NCBI RefSeq assembly: GCF_014212175.1
Contig: NZ_JACJVR010000075.1
Span: 1 to 57,197 of the forward strand
Reading direction: 5' to 3'
Length of the DNA: 57,197 nt
Source: Cohnella xylanilytica
Lineage (GTDB): Bacteria; Bacillota; Bacilli; Paenibacillales; Paenibacillaceae
The notes under the pieces: generated by a model
Database searches by the model: none
What the model saw: only the letters and a program-made list of their open reading frames with translations
Told to the model about the DNA's origin: nothing
Part shown: positions 8,766-16,966 of the stretch, piece after piece
Layout: every line of letters starts with the position of its first letter
How positions within the stretch are numbered: position 1 is the stretch's first letter
Made by a program: the position numbers and the translations under genes

Positions 8766-10343
8766 TCAGTAATGTTGCTTGCGGTATTGGTTGGGCGTCA
8801 GGCCCGTGTGCTTGTGGAACACCGAGCAGAAGTAGGACACGTTCTCGTAGCCCACCGAAGCGGCGATATCGTGCACCTTCAGCGAGGGATCGGCCAGCAG
8901 CCGAACGGCGCGGTCCATCCGCTTCTCCGTGATCGCTTCGAGGATGGTCCGGCCCGTCTTCTCCTTGAAAATCGTACGAACATAGTTCGGAGACAAGTAA
9001 ACCTCCTTGGCGATGTCGTCGACCGTAAGCGGCTTGGAATAGGAGCGGTCGATGATGTCCTGCACGTGCCTGACGATAGGCTGGTGCCGGTCCTTGTCCT
9101 TGTCGGACAGCGCGATGACGAGGCTCTGGCAGACGTGGACGAGATACTCGCCGATCTCGTCCAGCGTGGCGCGGCGGTTCATGATCTCCTCGTCGCTGTC
9201 GAACGGCGGCGAAGCCTGCGGCTCCTTATGCACCGCGCGGAAATGCCGCTCGACCGAGTCGACGAGCCGCGCCGCCGCCAGACGCGCCAGGTTCGGGTGC
9301 GCGTGCCTCTCCCGCAGCCGCTCCAAGAACGCGGCCGCTTCGGCTTCGGCCGCCTCGGCGTCCAGACGGCCGATCGCCTTGCACAGCGCGGCGCGCGAGG
9401 CGTCGATGCCGATCTCCTCCGAGACGGTGGGCCGCAGCTCCTCCGCCTCGAGCAGGGTGCCGTGCCCGCGATAGAACGCGTGCCCGACGGCGGCCTTCGC
9501 CTCCCGGAACAAGCCGTGCGCCTCCTCCAGCCGATCGCCCGCCCGGGAGATGCCGACCGTCAGCGACACCGGAAAATCGTCCTCGATCAACCCCCGAAGA
9601 CGCTGCCACACCTCCCGCGTATCGTCCGCTTCGGACGCCGGATACAGGGCCGCGAACGAGCCGCTCTCCCAATCGATCAGCCGGCCGCCGTAGCCGAGAG
9701 CCCGCAGGCGGGCGTGCACGGCGTCGGCGATGCTGCGCTCGAGCGGCGCGGGCATGCCGTCGCTCCGGCTTCCGTCGCGGCGGGAGCGGGAGACGAGCAC
9801 GTACGCCGCCCGGAACGAACCGCGCGGAAGCGCGAACCCGGCGACCGTCCGCAGGCTGGCCGCCAGTTCCGTCCGCTTTTCCCCCGATTCCTCAATGAGC
9901 AATCTCCGCAGCAGCTTCTCCCCGACGACCTCCCGCGACCCTTCCGCCAGCTTCGCTTCTTCGACCTTCGCCTTGACCTTCTCCATCAGCTGGGCGAGCT
10001 CCTCCAGATCGAGCGGCTTAAGCAGGTAGCCGGACGCCTCGACGGACAGCGCCGCCTTAATATATTGGAATTCGTCGTGACCGCTTAAGAACACGATCTT
10101 GACCCGCTGGCTCAGCTGCTTCGCCCGCTTGGCGAATTCGAGGCCGTCCATGATCGGCATCCGGACGTCGGTCAGGATGATGTCGGGATCGAGCTCGCGG
10201 ACCAGCTCCAGCGCCTCGCGGCCGTTCTTGGCGGCGCCGGCGACCCGGATGCCCATCGACTCCCAGCGGACGTATTCGGTAAGCGTCTCCAGCTCCATAA
10301 TCTCGTCGTCGGCCAGCAGGATGGAATACATCTCGTCGTTCAC
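8766..10343 (-). CDS. YesN-type response regulator with AraC DNA-binding domain
   Basis: Encodes 525 residues. The receiver domain (about 6-125) has acidic residues in LLADDE, phosphoacceptor Asp59 in DIILTDVRMP, and Lys in YLLKPLDL. A long central region (about 140-410) of the YesN type follows, then two AraC helix-turn-helix motifs (about 425-525, with IAKEVYLSPNYVRTIFKEKTG and VGYENVSYFCSVFHKHTG). It would activate sugar-uptake and glycosidase genes when phosphorylated by its partner kinase. It is divergent from the permease gene at 10535, a likely target. The start is uncertain: the GTG at 10343 has GAAAGG only 1 nt away, and an ATG five codons in is possible. Confidence 0.92.
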   Translation of the reverse strand: MNDEMYSILLADDEIMELETLTEYVRWESMGIRVAGAAKNGREALELVRELDPDIILTDVRMPIMDGLEFAKRAKQLSQRVKIVFLSGHDEFQYIKAALSVEASGYLLKPLDLEELAQLMEKVKAKVEEAKLAEGSREVVGEKLLRRLLIEESGEKRTELAASLRTVAGFALPRGSFRAAYVLVSRSRRDGSRSDGMPAPLERSIADAVHARLRALGYGGRLIDWESGSFAALYPASEADDTREVWQRLRGLIEDDFPVSLTVGISRAGDRLEEAHGLFREAKAAVGHAFYRGHGTLLEAEELRPTVSEEIGIDASRAALCKAIGRLDAEAAEAEAAAFLERLRERHAHPNLARLAAARLVDSVERHFRAVHKEPQASPPFDSDEEIMNRRATLDEIGEYLVHVCQSLVIALSDKDKDRHQPIVRHVQDIIDRSYSKPLTVDDIAKEVYLSPNYVRTIFKEKTGRTILEAITEKRMDRAVRLLADPSLKVHDIAASVGYENVSYFCSVFHKHTGLTPNQYRKQHY

Positions 10344-10363
10344 GCCTTTCGGGATAAGAATCG

Positions 10364-10384
10364 CTAGGTCTTGGTGAACATCAT
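10364..10384 (-). other. Possible six-codon leader minicistron before the yesN-like gene
   Basis: ATG ATG TTC ACC AAG ACC TAG (MMFTKT) is preceded by a strong GGAGG reading on the minus strand (10392-10396). It ends 20 nt before the yesN GTG, in a different frame. It could couple translation to yesN or be chance. Confidence 0.2.
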
Positions 10385-10487
10385 TGTATTCCTCCTGCCG
10401 GAATTCAACAATGCCTCCGCGACAGGTTCGGCGGATTGCCGCATGGATCGGAGGATATTGGGATAGAATCCGCCCGGCCCGGCTCCC

Positions 10488-10493
10488 TATAAT
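10488..10493 (+). promoter_or_regulatory. Candidate -10 box for the sugar ABC importer operon
   Basis: A perfect TATAAT lies 28 bp before the ribosome binding site. No good -35 is seen, as expected for a promoter that needs an activator such as the adjacent YesN-like protein. Confidence 0.35.
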
Positions 10494-10534
10494 GGGATTA
10501 CATTCAGGCAGCCAACAGAGAAGGAGGGGCGAGA

Positions 10535-11506
10535 GTGAGAGCTTACGCGGAACAGCCGAGACGCGCGGCGCCGCTTGCAGGGCGTCGAACGGAATTATGG
10601 AAGCGGTTCAGACAGCAGAAATACTTATGGCTCATGATCGTGCCCGCGTTCGTATGCACGCTGATCTTCTCGTACGCGCCGATGTTCGGCCTGTACATGG
10701 CGTTCATCAACTACAAGCCGGGCGGCTCGTTCGTCGGGTCGTTTTTCCGCGGAGAGTTCGTCGGTCTCGATTGGTTCCGTTACTTTTTCGACAATGGCGA
10801 CTTCTGGATCATCATGCGCAATACGCTGGCGCAGAGCCTGCTGAGCTTGCTGCTCGGGTTCCCGGCGCCGATCCTGCTCGCGCTCGCCATCAACGAGGTG
10901 CGCAGCGGGGCGTTCAAGCGGATCTTCCAGACGATCTCGTACTTGCCGCACTTCATCTCGTGGGTTATCGCGGCGAACATCATCATCACGCTGCTGTCGT
11001 CGCAGGGGCTCGTCAACAAGGTGCTTATGCTGCTGCATATCACGGATGAGCCGGTCGGTTTTTTTCAAAATGGGCATTACTTCTGGTGGATCATCGCCTC
11101 CGCAAACATGTGGAAGGACATGGGCTTTAACGCCATCATGTACCTGGCCGGCATCTCCTCCATCAACCCGGAGATGTACGAGGCGGCCAAGGTGGACGGC
11201 GCGTCCCGGATGAAGCAGACGCTGTACGTCACGCTGCCCGCGCTGCGGCCGACGATCGTCATCCTGCTCATCCTCGCGGTCGGAGGGGTGCTGAACGCCG
11301 GGTTCGACCAGCAGTACCTGATGCAGAACGATCTGGTGCTCAAGTATTCCGACGTCATCGACACGTACACGTACCGCTACGGCTTGCAGAACAGCATGTT
11401 CTCCTACGGCGCCGCGGTCGGACTGTTCAAGTCGGTCGTCGCGTTCATTCTGGTGCTGGCGATGAACCGGCTGGCGAAGCGGGTCAACGACCAATCGCTA
11501 TTCTAG
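10535..11506 (+). CDS. Sugar ABC transporter permease, LplB type
   Basis: Encodes 323 residues with six predicted membrane helices. The cytoplasmic EAA loop EMYEAAKVDGASRMKQTLYVTLPALRPT docks the ATPase. AAGGAGGGG at 10521-10529 sets the GTG start. In known systems LplB and YtcP permeases form a heterodimer that imports oligosaccharides or aldouronates. No ATPase gene is present, so a shared MsmX-type ATPase probably serves it, an inference from Bacillota practice. It is the first gene of a three-gene importer operon with the YtcP-like permease 27 bp downstream. Confidence 0.92.
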   Translation: MRAYAEQPRRAAPLAGRRTELWKRFRQQKYLWLMIVPAFVCTLIFSYAPMFGLYMAFINYKPGGSFVGSFFRGEFVGLDWFRYFFDNGDFWIIMRNTLAQSLLSLLLGFPAPILLALAINEVRSGAFKRIFQTISYLPHFISWVIAANIIITLLSSQGLVNKVLMLLHITDEPVGFFQNGHYFWWIIASANMWKDMGFNAIMYLAGISSINPEMYEAAKVDGASRMKQTLYVTLPALRPTIVILLILAVGGVLNAGFDQQYLMQNDLVLKYSDVIDTYTYRYGLQNSMFSYGAAVGLFKSVVAFILVLAMNRLAKRVNDQSLF

Positions 11507-11533
11507 TATCAGGCAGACGAAAGGAAGGGTCGC

Positions 11534-12424
11534 ATGAGAAGCAGGTCCTTGGGGGATCGGTTCTACTCCGGCATCGTGTACGCTTTTCTGCTCGTCGTCG
11601 TCTTCGCGACGTTCTACCCGTTCTGGAACGTGCTCGTGCTGTCCGTCAACAGCGCGGCCGACTCGATCAAGGGCGGCATCTACTTCTGGCCGAGGGAGCT
11701 CAGCTTCACCAGCTACAAGGAGATTCTGACCGACCGAGAGATTCTGCACGCCGTCTGGGTGACGTTCGCGCGCACCGTCGTCGGCACGCCGCTCGCGGTG
11801 CTCGTCATTACCTTGTTAGCTTACCCGCTCAGCAACCGGGACCTGGTGCTGCGCAAGCCGATCACGCTGTACTTCATCTTCACGATGTATTTCGGCGGCG
11901 GACTGATTCCTTACTACATGGTGCTGAAAAGCGTGCATCTGATCGACACGTTCTGGGTGTTCGTGCTGCCGGGGCTCGTGAACGTGTTCTACATGATCCT
12001 CGTTCGGACGTTCATCGAGCAGCTGCCGCAGGAGCTGGCGGAGTCGGCGAAGATCGACGGGGCGAACGATTTGCAGATTTTCGTCCGCGTCATCTTCCCG
12101 CTGACGACGCCGGTGCTGGCGACGATCGCCCTGTTCATCGCCGTCGGCCACTGGAACGCGTGGTTCGATTCGTACGCCTTCACCTACAAGTCGAGCCTCA
12201 AGACGCTGCAGGCGGTGCTGGTCAAGATTCTGAACCAGTACCAGACCGGCAGCATGGTATCGGACGCCCAGAAGCTGGCCGACTCGGCGAAGCGGCTCGC
12301 CGTCTCGCCCGACACGATCCGGATGGCGGCGACCGTCGTAGCGACGCTGCCGATCGTGCTCGTGTACCCGTTCCTGCAGCGCTACTTCGTCAAAGGGATG
12401 ATGCTGGGCGCCGTGAAGAGCTAA
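11534..12424 (+). CDS. Sugar ABC transporter permease, YtcP type
   Basis: Encodes 296 residues with six membrane helices. The EAA loop is ELAESAKIDGANDLQIFVRVIFPLTTP, and the C-terminus GMMLGAVKS is typical of this permease class. GGAAGG precedes the ATG. It is the second half of the permease pair; the lipoprotein that delivers substrate is encoded next, after a 141-bp gap. A role in import of xylan-derived or similar oligosaccharides is inferred from the GH10 and GH36 neighbours. Confidence 0.92.
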   Translation: MRSRSLGDRFYSGIVYAFLLVVVFATFYPFWNVLVLSVNSAADSIKGGIYFWPRELSFTSYKEILTDREILHAVWVTFARTVVGTPLAVLVITLLAYPLSNRDLVLRKPITLYFIFTMYFGGGLIPYYMVLKSVHLIDTFWVFVLPGLVNVFYMILVRTFIEQLPQELAESAKIDGANDLQIFVRVIFPLTTPVLATIALFIAVGHWNAWFDSYAFTYKSSLKTLQAVLVKILNQYQTGSMVSDAQKLADSAKRLAVSPDTIRMAATVVATLPIVLVYPFLQRYFVKGMMLGAVKS

Positions 12425-12565
12425 GCGGGCTTGCGGACCTTGAGAGGAGGTGACGGGCTCGTACGATCGGCAACAGGGAATGGCAGCTGGAAAATGGAAG
12501 CTTGGAATGGGCATCGCGGAATCATCCTGACATATCCAATCCACATAGCAGGGGGACAAGGGTCG

Positions 12566-14197
12566 ATGAAGAAGAGACGAATCGCGACGGGAATGATTGC
12601 CGTATCGCTGATGGCGGGACTGCTCGCCGGCTGCGGCGGCAACGGCGGCAATGGAGGCAACGAGGGGGCGGCGAGCCCGGCAGGCAGCCAGCAGCCGTCC
12701 GCGAGCGGAAGCCAAGCAGCGGGCAAGCCGATTACGATTACTTTTTTCGATCAGAATCGCGGCGATCCCTTCGACGATCCGGTCGCTCAGGAGATCATGA
12801 AGCGCACCGGGATCAAGGTTCAGATCCAGCAGCCGACGGGCAATCCGCAGGAGAAGCTGAGCCTGATGCTGGCGAGCGGCGACATGCCGGACGTCATCCT
12901 GATGACCCGCAGCGGCGACATCATCAACAAGTACATCGCGGCCGGCGCCATCATCCCGCTGAACGACCTGATCGATCAGTACGGCCCGGACGTCAAAGAG
13001 CAGTACGGCGACATCCTGGCGAGGACGCGGCATACGGACGGCAAAAACTATTATTTGTCCAACTGGTACGGCATGGATCCGACCCCGGTGTTCGGCATGA
13101 ACATCCGCAAGGACCTGCTGAAGGAGCTGGCGCCGGATAAGGCCGAGGGCGGGCAACCGTTCACGACCGACGAATTCGAGCAGCTGCTCAAGGACTTCAA
13201 GGCGAAGTATCCGACGATCGACGGCAAGCCGGCCGTCCCGATGACGTTTACCGCCGAGAACACGGGCGCGCTGTTCGGGACGTTCAAGGGCATGTGGGGG
13301 ATGAAAACGTACTACGAAGACGGCGGCAGCCTGAAGTTCGACGTCAAGGATCCAAAGTACCTCGAGATGCTGCTGTATATGAACAAGCTGTACCGCGAAG
13401 GGCTGATCGAGTCCGATTGGCCGGTCAACAAGAACCAGACTTGGGAGCAGAAGCTGTCCAACGGCATCGTGTTCGCGACGCCGGGCGCTTATTGGGACGT
13501 CGGCAACGCCAACAACGCGCTCAAGAAGGCGGGCGGCATCGAGCGGCAGCTGTATTCGTACAAGGTCGTGGCCCCGGGCGTCGATCCGGCGAAGACGACG
13601 TTCGGCCCGCGCAACCCGCTCGGCTGGGACGGCATCGCGATCTCGAAGAACAACGAGCATCCGGTCGAGACGATGAAGTTCATCAACTTCCTCGCCAGCG
13701 AGGAAGGCCAGTACCTGCTCATGTGGGGGCTCGAAGGCCAGAGCTGGGATCTGAAGGACGGCAAGCATACGCCTCGCGAGGACGTGCTGAAGCAGTTGAA
13801 GGACGACTGGGCCGGCACGACCAAGAAGATGGGCATAAGCAAGTGGACGTGGTTCGTCAAGAACGGGAACGGAAGCGACGGCACGCCGCTCGGCATCGGC
13901 GCCTTCAATCGCGGCGAGATCGACGAGATGGCGATCAAGAACCTGTCGGATTCGGTGTGGGATACGTCGCCGTACGACAATCTCGGGCCGGAGGGCGGCA
14001 CGCCGGAATCGCTCAGCTATCAGAAGGTACAGGACATCATGAAGCAGTCGCTGACCAAGATCGTCATCGCCGGCTCGGAGGCCGATGCGAAGAAGTTCTA
14101 CGACGACATGCTCGCGCAGATGAAGACGGCGGGCGACGAGAAGCTGGAAGCGATCATCACCGACAACTACAAGAAGCGACTGGAATCGTGGAAGTAA
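12566..14197 (+). CDS. Sugar-binding lipoprotein of ABC importer (family 1, LipO/YtcQ-like)
   Basis: Encodes 543 residues. The signal peptide ends in the lipobox LLAGC, so Cys23 is lipidated and tethers the protein to the outer face of the membrane. A Gly/Ser/Asn-rich linker follows, then a periplasmic-binding fold of the large size usual for YtcQ/LipO proteins. The frame is open upstream to 12431, but the ATG at 12566 is chosen because it gives the classic lipoprotein signal and follows GGGGGA. It captures oligosaccharides for the two upstream permeases. A terminator follows at 14209. Confidence 0.92.
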   Translation: MKKRRIATGMIAVSLMAGLLAGCGGNGGNGGNEGAASPAGSQQPSASGSQAAGKPITITFFDQNRGDPFDDPVAQEIMKRTGIKVQIQQPTGNPQEKLSLMLASGDMPDVILMTRSGDIINKYIAAGAIIPLNDLIDQYGPDVKEQYGDILARTRHTDGKNYYLSNWYGMDPTPVFGMNIRKDLLKELAPDKAEGGQPFTTDEFEQLLKDFKAKYPTIDGKPAVPMTFTAENTGALFGTFKGMWGMKTYYEDGGSLKFDVKDPKYLEMLLYMNKLYREGLIESDWPVNKNQTWEQKLSNGIVFATPGAYWDVGNANNALKKAGGIERQLYSYKVVAPGVDPAKTTFGPRNPLGWDGIAISKNNEHPVETMKFINFLASEEGQYLLMWGLEGQSWDLKDGKHTPREDVLKQLKDDWAGTTKKMGISKWTWFVKNGNGSDGTPLGIGAFNRGEIDEMAIKNLSDSVWDTSPYDNLGPEGGTPESLSYQKVQDIMKQSLTKIVIAGSEADAKKFYDDMLAQMKTAGDEKLEAIITDNYKKRLESWK

Positions 14198-14208
14198 CAG
14201 GCGTTGAG

Positions 14209-14248
14209 ACCGGAGGGCGGGCGGGGGCCCGGTCCTTCGGTTTTTTTG
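14209..14248 (+). terminator. Terminator of the sugar importer operon
   Basis: CCGGAGG pairs with CCTTCGG around a GC-rich inner region that also contains a GGGCC stem; seven T follow. Confidence 0.75.
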
Positions 14249-14323
14249 TTCGGTTTTATGCCTTATGCGTGCGGGGCTGCTCGTTCGCGGTTGTCATAAG
14301 CAAGATCGCCGGTGGGGCACCGG

Positions 14324-14373
14324 ATGCGGAATGTGGAATGCGGAATGTGGAATACGGAATGCGGAATAGCGGA
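14324..14373 (+). repeat. Seven-bp tandem repeat upstream of the GH36-type gene
   Basis: Six consecutive heptamers of the form ATGYGGA (one is ATACGGA) followed by ATAGCGGA. The array ends 23 bp before the downstream ATG and lies just before its ribosome binding site. Confidence 0.85.
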
Positions 14374-14396
14374 TATTCGGGGAGGATGAGGGTTGA

Positions 14397-16514
14397 ATGA
14401 GCGGCGTACAGCGTATGGGAGTGAAGGTGGAGGTCGGCGAACGGGCGATTCGGGTGGAAAATGCGTTATTCACGCTCGAATTGGATCTCGTCGGCGGGAG
14501 TTATTCGGTCACATGGCGCGACGGGGCGGAGCTCGTCGGAGCGCAGTCCGCTTACCGGCTGACGGATGGGGCGACGGTCACGACGGCGGACTACGCCGAG
14601 CATCGCGCCGATGCCGGGGCGGTGCTCGACGTTGAGGACGCGATCGGCGGTCGCGGCGTGCGGATAACGGTGGTGCACGTTGCGGCTAAGGATGGTGAGG
14701 GCGAGGGCGAGAGCGAGGGCGAGAGCGAGGGCAGAGGCGGCAAACCGGTATGCCGTCAGCAGTTCACGGTGTATGAGAGCCAGCCTTTTCTCACGGTGGG
14801 GGTTGAGCTGGAAGGGGCGGACGGCGGAGACATCGAGACGAATTACGTGGCCCCCGTCTTGGCCGGGGACCCGGTCGGAGGCGCCGCTCGTCTCGGGCTG
14901 CCGGAAGGGCATGAGCTTCGCGGCTTGCTCGTACCGTTCGATAACGACAAGTGGGTTCGTTACGAATCGGTGCCGATGCCCGGCGCGCTGGAGAGCTACG
15001 AGGCGACGACGATCTACGATCCGCAGTCGCGCAAGGGACTCGTTCTCGGCTCCATCACGCACGACACGTGGAAAACCGGCCTCAAGCTGTCATCCGCCGT
15101 CGCCGGAAGGATGGACGCCGTCGAAGCCTACGGCGGAGCGGCGGGAGAGCTGACGCGCGATACCATTCCGCATGGTGCGGTGAAAGGGAAGACTGTGTCT
15201 TCGCCGGTTATTTTCCTGGGCTCCTATGAGGATTATCGCGACGGCTTGGAAGCGTTCGGCCGCGCCAACGCCGCCGTCAAGCCCGCGCTCCCGTGGGAGC
15301 ACGGCATGCCGTTCGGCTGGAACAGCTGGTCGGCGGTGGCCGACAAGCTGGACTACGACGTGTACGTCCAGACGTCGGATTTTCTGCGCAGCTTGAAGGA
15401 TGGCGGCTTCGAGAACGACGGCGTCGTCTACGTCAACTTCGACTCCTTCTGGACCAGCCTGTCCGAGAACCAGTTGCGCCAAGCGGTGAAGCACGTCAAC
15501 GGCAACGGCCAGAAGGCGGGCATCTATTGGACGCCGTTCGCCTTCTGGGGCCAGGACCCGAACGTCGAGGTGGAAGGAACCGACGGTCGTTATACATACG
15601 CGGATCTGCTGCTGAGGGACTGGGAAGGAAACGTCCTGCCCGACCTGGACGGCGGCCTCGCTATCGACCCGACTCATCCCGGCAATCTGATGCGAACGGA
15701 CTATCATCTGAATCGGTTCGTAGAATGGGGCTACGAATACGTGAAGCTGGACTTCCTCGGCCACGGCGCGCTGGAGGGAAAACATTATGATCCCTCTGTG
15801 CATACCGGCATCCAGGCGTACAATCTCGGCATGGACTACATCTGCCGGACTCTCGCCCCGGAGCGAATCGGCCGTCCGTTCCACATCAACCTGTCCATCG
15901 CGCCGATCTTCCCGCACGGCTATGGCCACAGCCGCCGCATCTCCTGCGACGCCTTCGGCACGCTGGCGGACACCGAATACATGCTCAACTCGCTCACCTA
16001 CGGCTGGTGGATGAACAACACGCTCTACCGATTCAACGACCCCGACCACACCGTGCTCTACAAGAGCTTCAACCAGGACGCCACCAGCTGCCACGAAGGC
16101 CGCAGCCGCCTGAACGCCTCGATCATTGCCGGCACCGTCCTCCTCCTCGGCGACGACTTCCGCCAAGAAGAAGCCCGCACCCGCGCCTCCGAATGGCTCG
16201 CGAACGAGAAGCTTCTCTCTCTGGCCCGCCTCGGCCGGACGTTCGTTCCGGTCGAGAGCGGCACGGGCTCCGGGGCCTCAAACGTATTCATGTTGCGGGA
16301 GGGGGAGAGGATTGTTCTTGCGGTCTTCAACTTCGACAATACGGCTCCTGCGCAGGTGCGTATTCCGTTGGAGCGGCTTGGTGTCGAAGTGGGTACTTCG
16401 ATTGTCTTTTTGGAAACTGACTTCTGGGGTGGTGACTTTCACGATGGAAAAGAGGAGATTCTCGTTTCAATTGAGGTATTGGAGTCGACATTATTCGAGT
16501 TGATAATTTTATAG
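14397..16514 (+). CDS. GH36-type glycoside hydrolase (alpha-galactosidase-like)
   Basis: Encodes 705 residues. An N-terminal beta-rich region (1-295) precedes a TIM-barrel domain (about 300-600) and a C-terminal beta domain. Asp452 in YVKLDFLG fits the GH36/GH27 nucleophile and Asp518 in RRISCDAFG fits the acid/base. No signal peptide, so it is probably cytosolic and acts on imported oligosaccharides. The exact linkage is uncertain: GH36-like proteins include alpha-galactosidases and other alpha-glycosidases. A low-complexity Glu/Gly/Ser insertion at about residues 99-114 is encoded by repeated GAGGGC/GAGAGC hexamers (14694-14737). GGAGG at 14381 precedes the ATG. No signal sequence, and it is separated from the importer operon by a terminator. 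Confidence 0.85.
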   Translation: MSGVQRMGVKVEVGERAIRVENALFTLELDLVGGSYSVTWRDGAELVGAQSAYRLTDGATVTTADYAEHRADAGAVLDVEDAIGGRGVRITVVHVAAKDGEGEGESEGESEGRGGKPVCRQQFTVYESQPFLTVGVELEGADGGDIETNYVAPVLAGDPVGGAARLGLPEGHELRGLLVPFDNDKWVRYESVPMPGALESYEATTIYDPQSRKGLVLGSITHDTWKTGLKLSSAVAGRMDAVEAYGGAAGELTRDTIPHGAVKGKTVSSPVIFLGSYEDYRDGLEAFGRANAAVKPALPWEHGMPFGWNSWSAVADKLDYDVYVQTSDFLRSLKDGGFENDGVVYVNFDSFWTSLSENQLRQAVKHVNGNGQKAGIYWTPFAFWGQDPNVEVEGTDGRYTYADLLLRDWEGNVLPDLDGGLAIDPTHPGNLMRTDYHLNRFVEWGYEYVKLDFLGHGALEGKHYDPSVHTGIQAYNLGMDYICRTLAPERIGRPFHINLSIAPIFPHGYGHSRRISCDAFGTLADTEYMLNSLTYGWWMNNTLYRFNDPDHTVLYKSFNQDATSCHEGRSRLNASIIAGTVLLLGDDFRQEEARTRASEWLANEKLLSLARLGRTFVPVESGTGSGASNVFMLREGERIVLAVFNFDNTAPAQVRIPLERLGVEVGTSIVFLETDFWGGDFHDGKEEILVSIEVLESTLFELIIL

Positions 16515-16567
16515 GAGTGAATAATCTTAGTGCTGAGTCAATGATGGCCTCAATAAATTTGCTAGTG

Positions 16568-16605
16568 AAAGCTGACGCTGATACTGCCAGCGCCAGCTTT
16601 CTTTG
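16568..16605 (+). terminator. Terminator of the GH36-type gene
   Basis: AAAGCTGACGCTG / CAGCGCCAGCTTT stem with one mismatch, then CTTTG. It marks the left edge of the AT-rich island; 16606-16966 is AT-rich and holds no gene I can support. Confidence 0.7.
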
Positions 16606-16870
16606 TATTTTCAGTGGGATCAAGTTCTTTTTGATGTATTGGCAATAGGAAGTTGTTGTTACATCTGATGGAAGTCATGATCAGTCAAAAATAATGAAGC
16701 TAATCGTTCCATGATTCTTGTGTTCAGGAAATAGGGATAAAACAATAGCCTTTATAGGACTTGGAATCTGCTCCCAACTACTGTTTTTTGGGAAGCGGAT
16801 GTGTTTTGTCAGGAATGTAAAAGGTTGTAGTACTTTTCTCATAGATCATGTTATTTATTGTAAACTGGGT

Positions 16871-16876
16871 TATAAT
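16871..16876 (+). promoter_or_regulatory. Candidate -10 box of the AT-rich four-gene operon
   Basis: A perfect TATAAT lies 76 bp before the ribosome binding site of the first gene. The -35 is unclear in this AT-rich stretch. Confidence 0.3.
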
Positions 16877-16966
16877 TAAGAGGAAATAACTAGGCTTTTT
16901 GTATTACGAGTTTTACTATGATAATCCTTGTTTCTAGTTGAAAGACGAATTAAAGGAGGGGAAACA

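Noticed and set aside
11816..13768. A 650-codon minus-strand frame over the permease and lipoprotein genes
   Set aside because: Antisense to genes with clear motifs and start sites; composition is that of a shadow frame.
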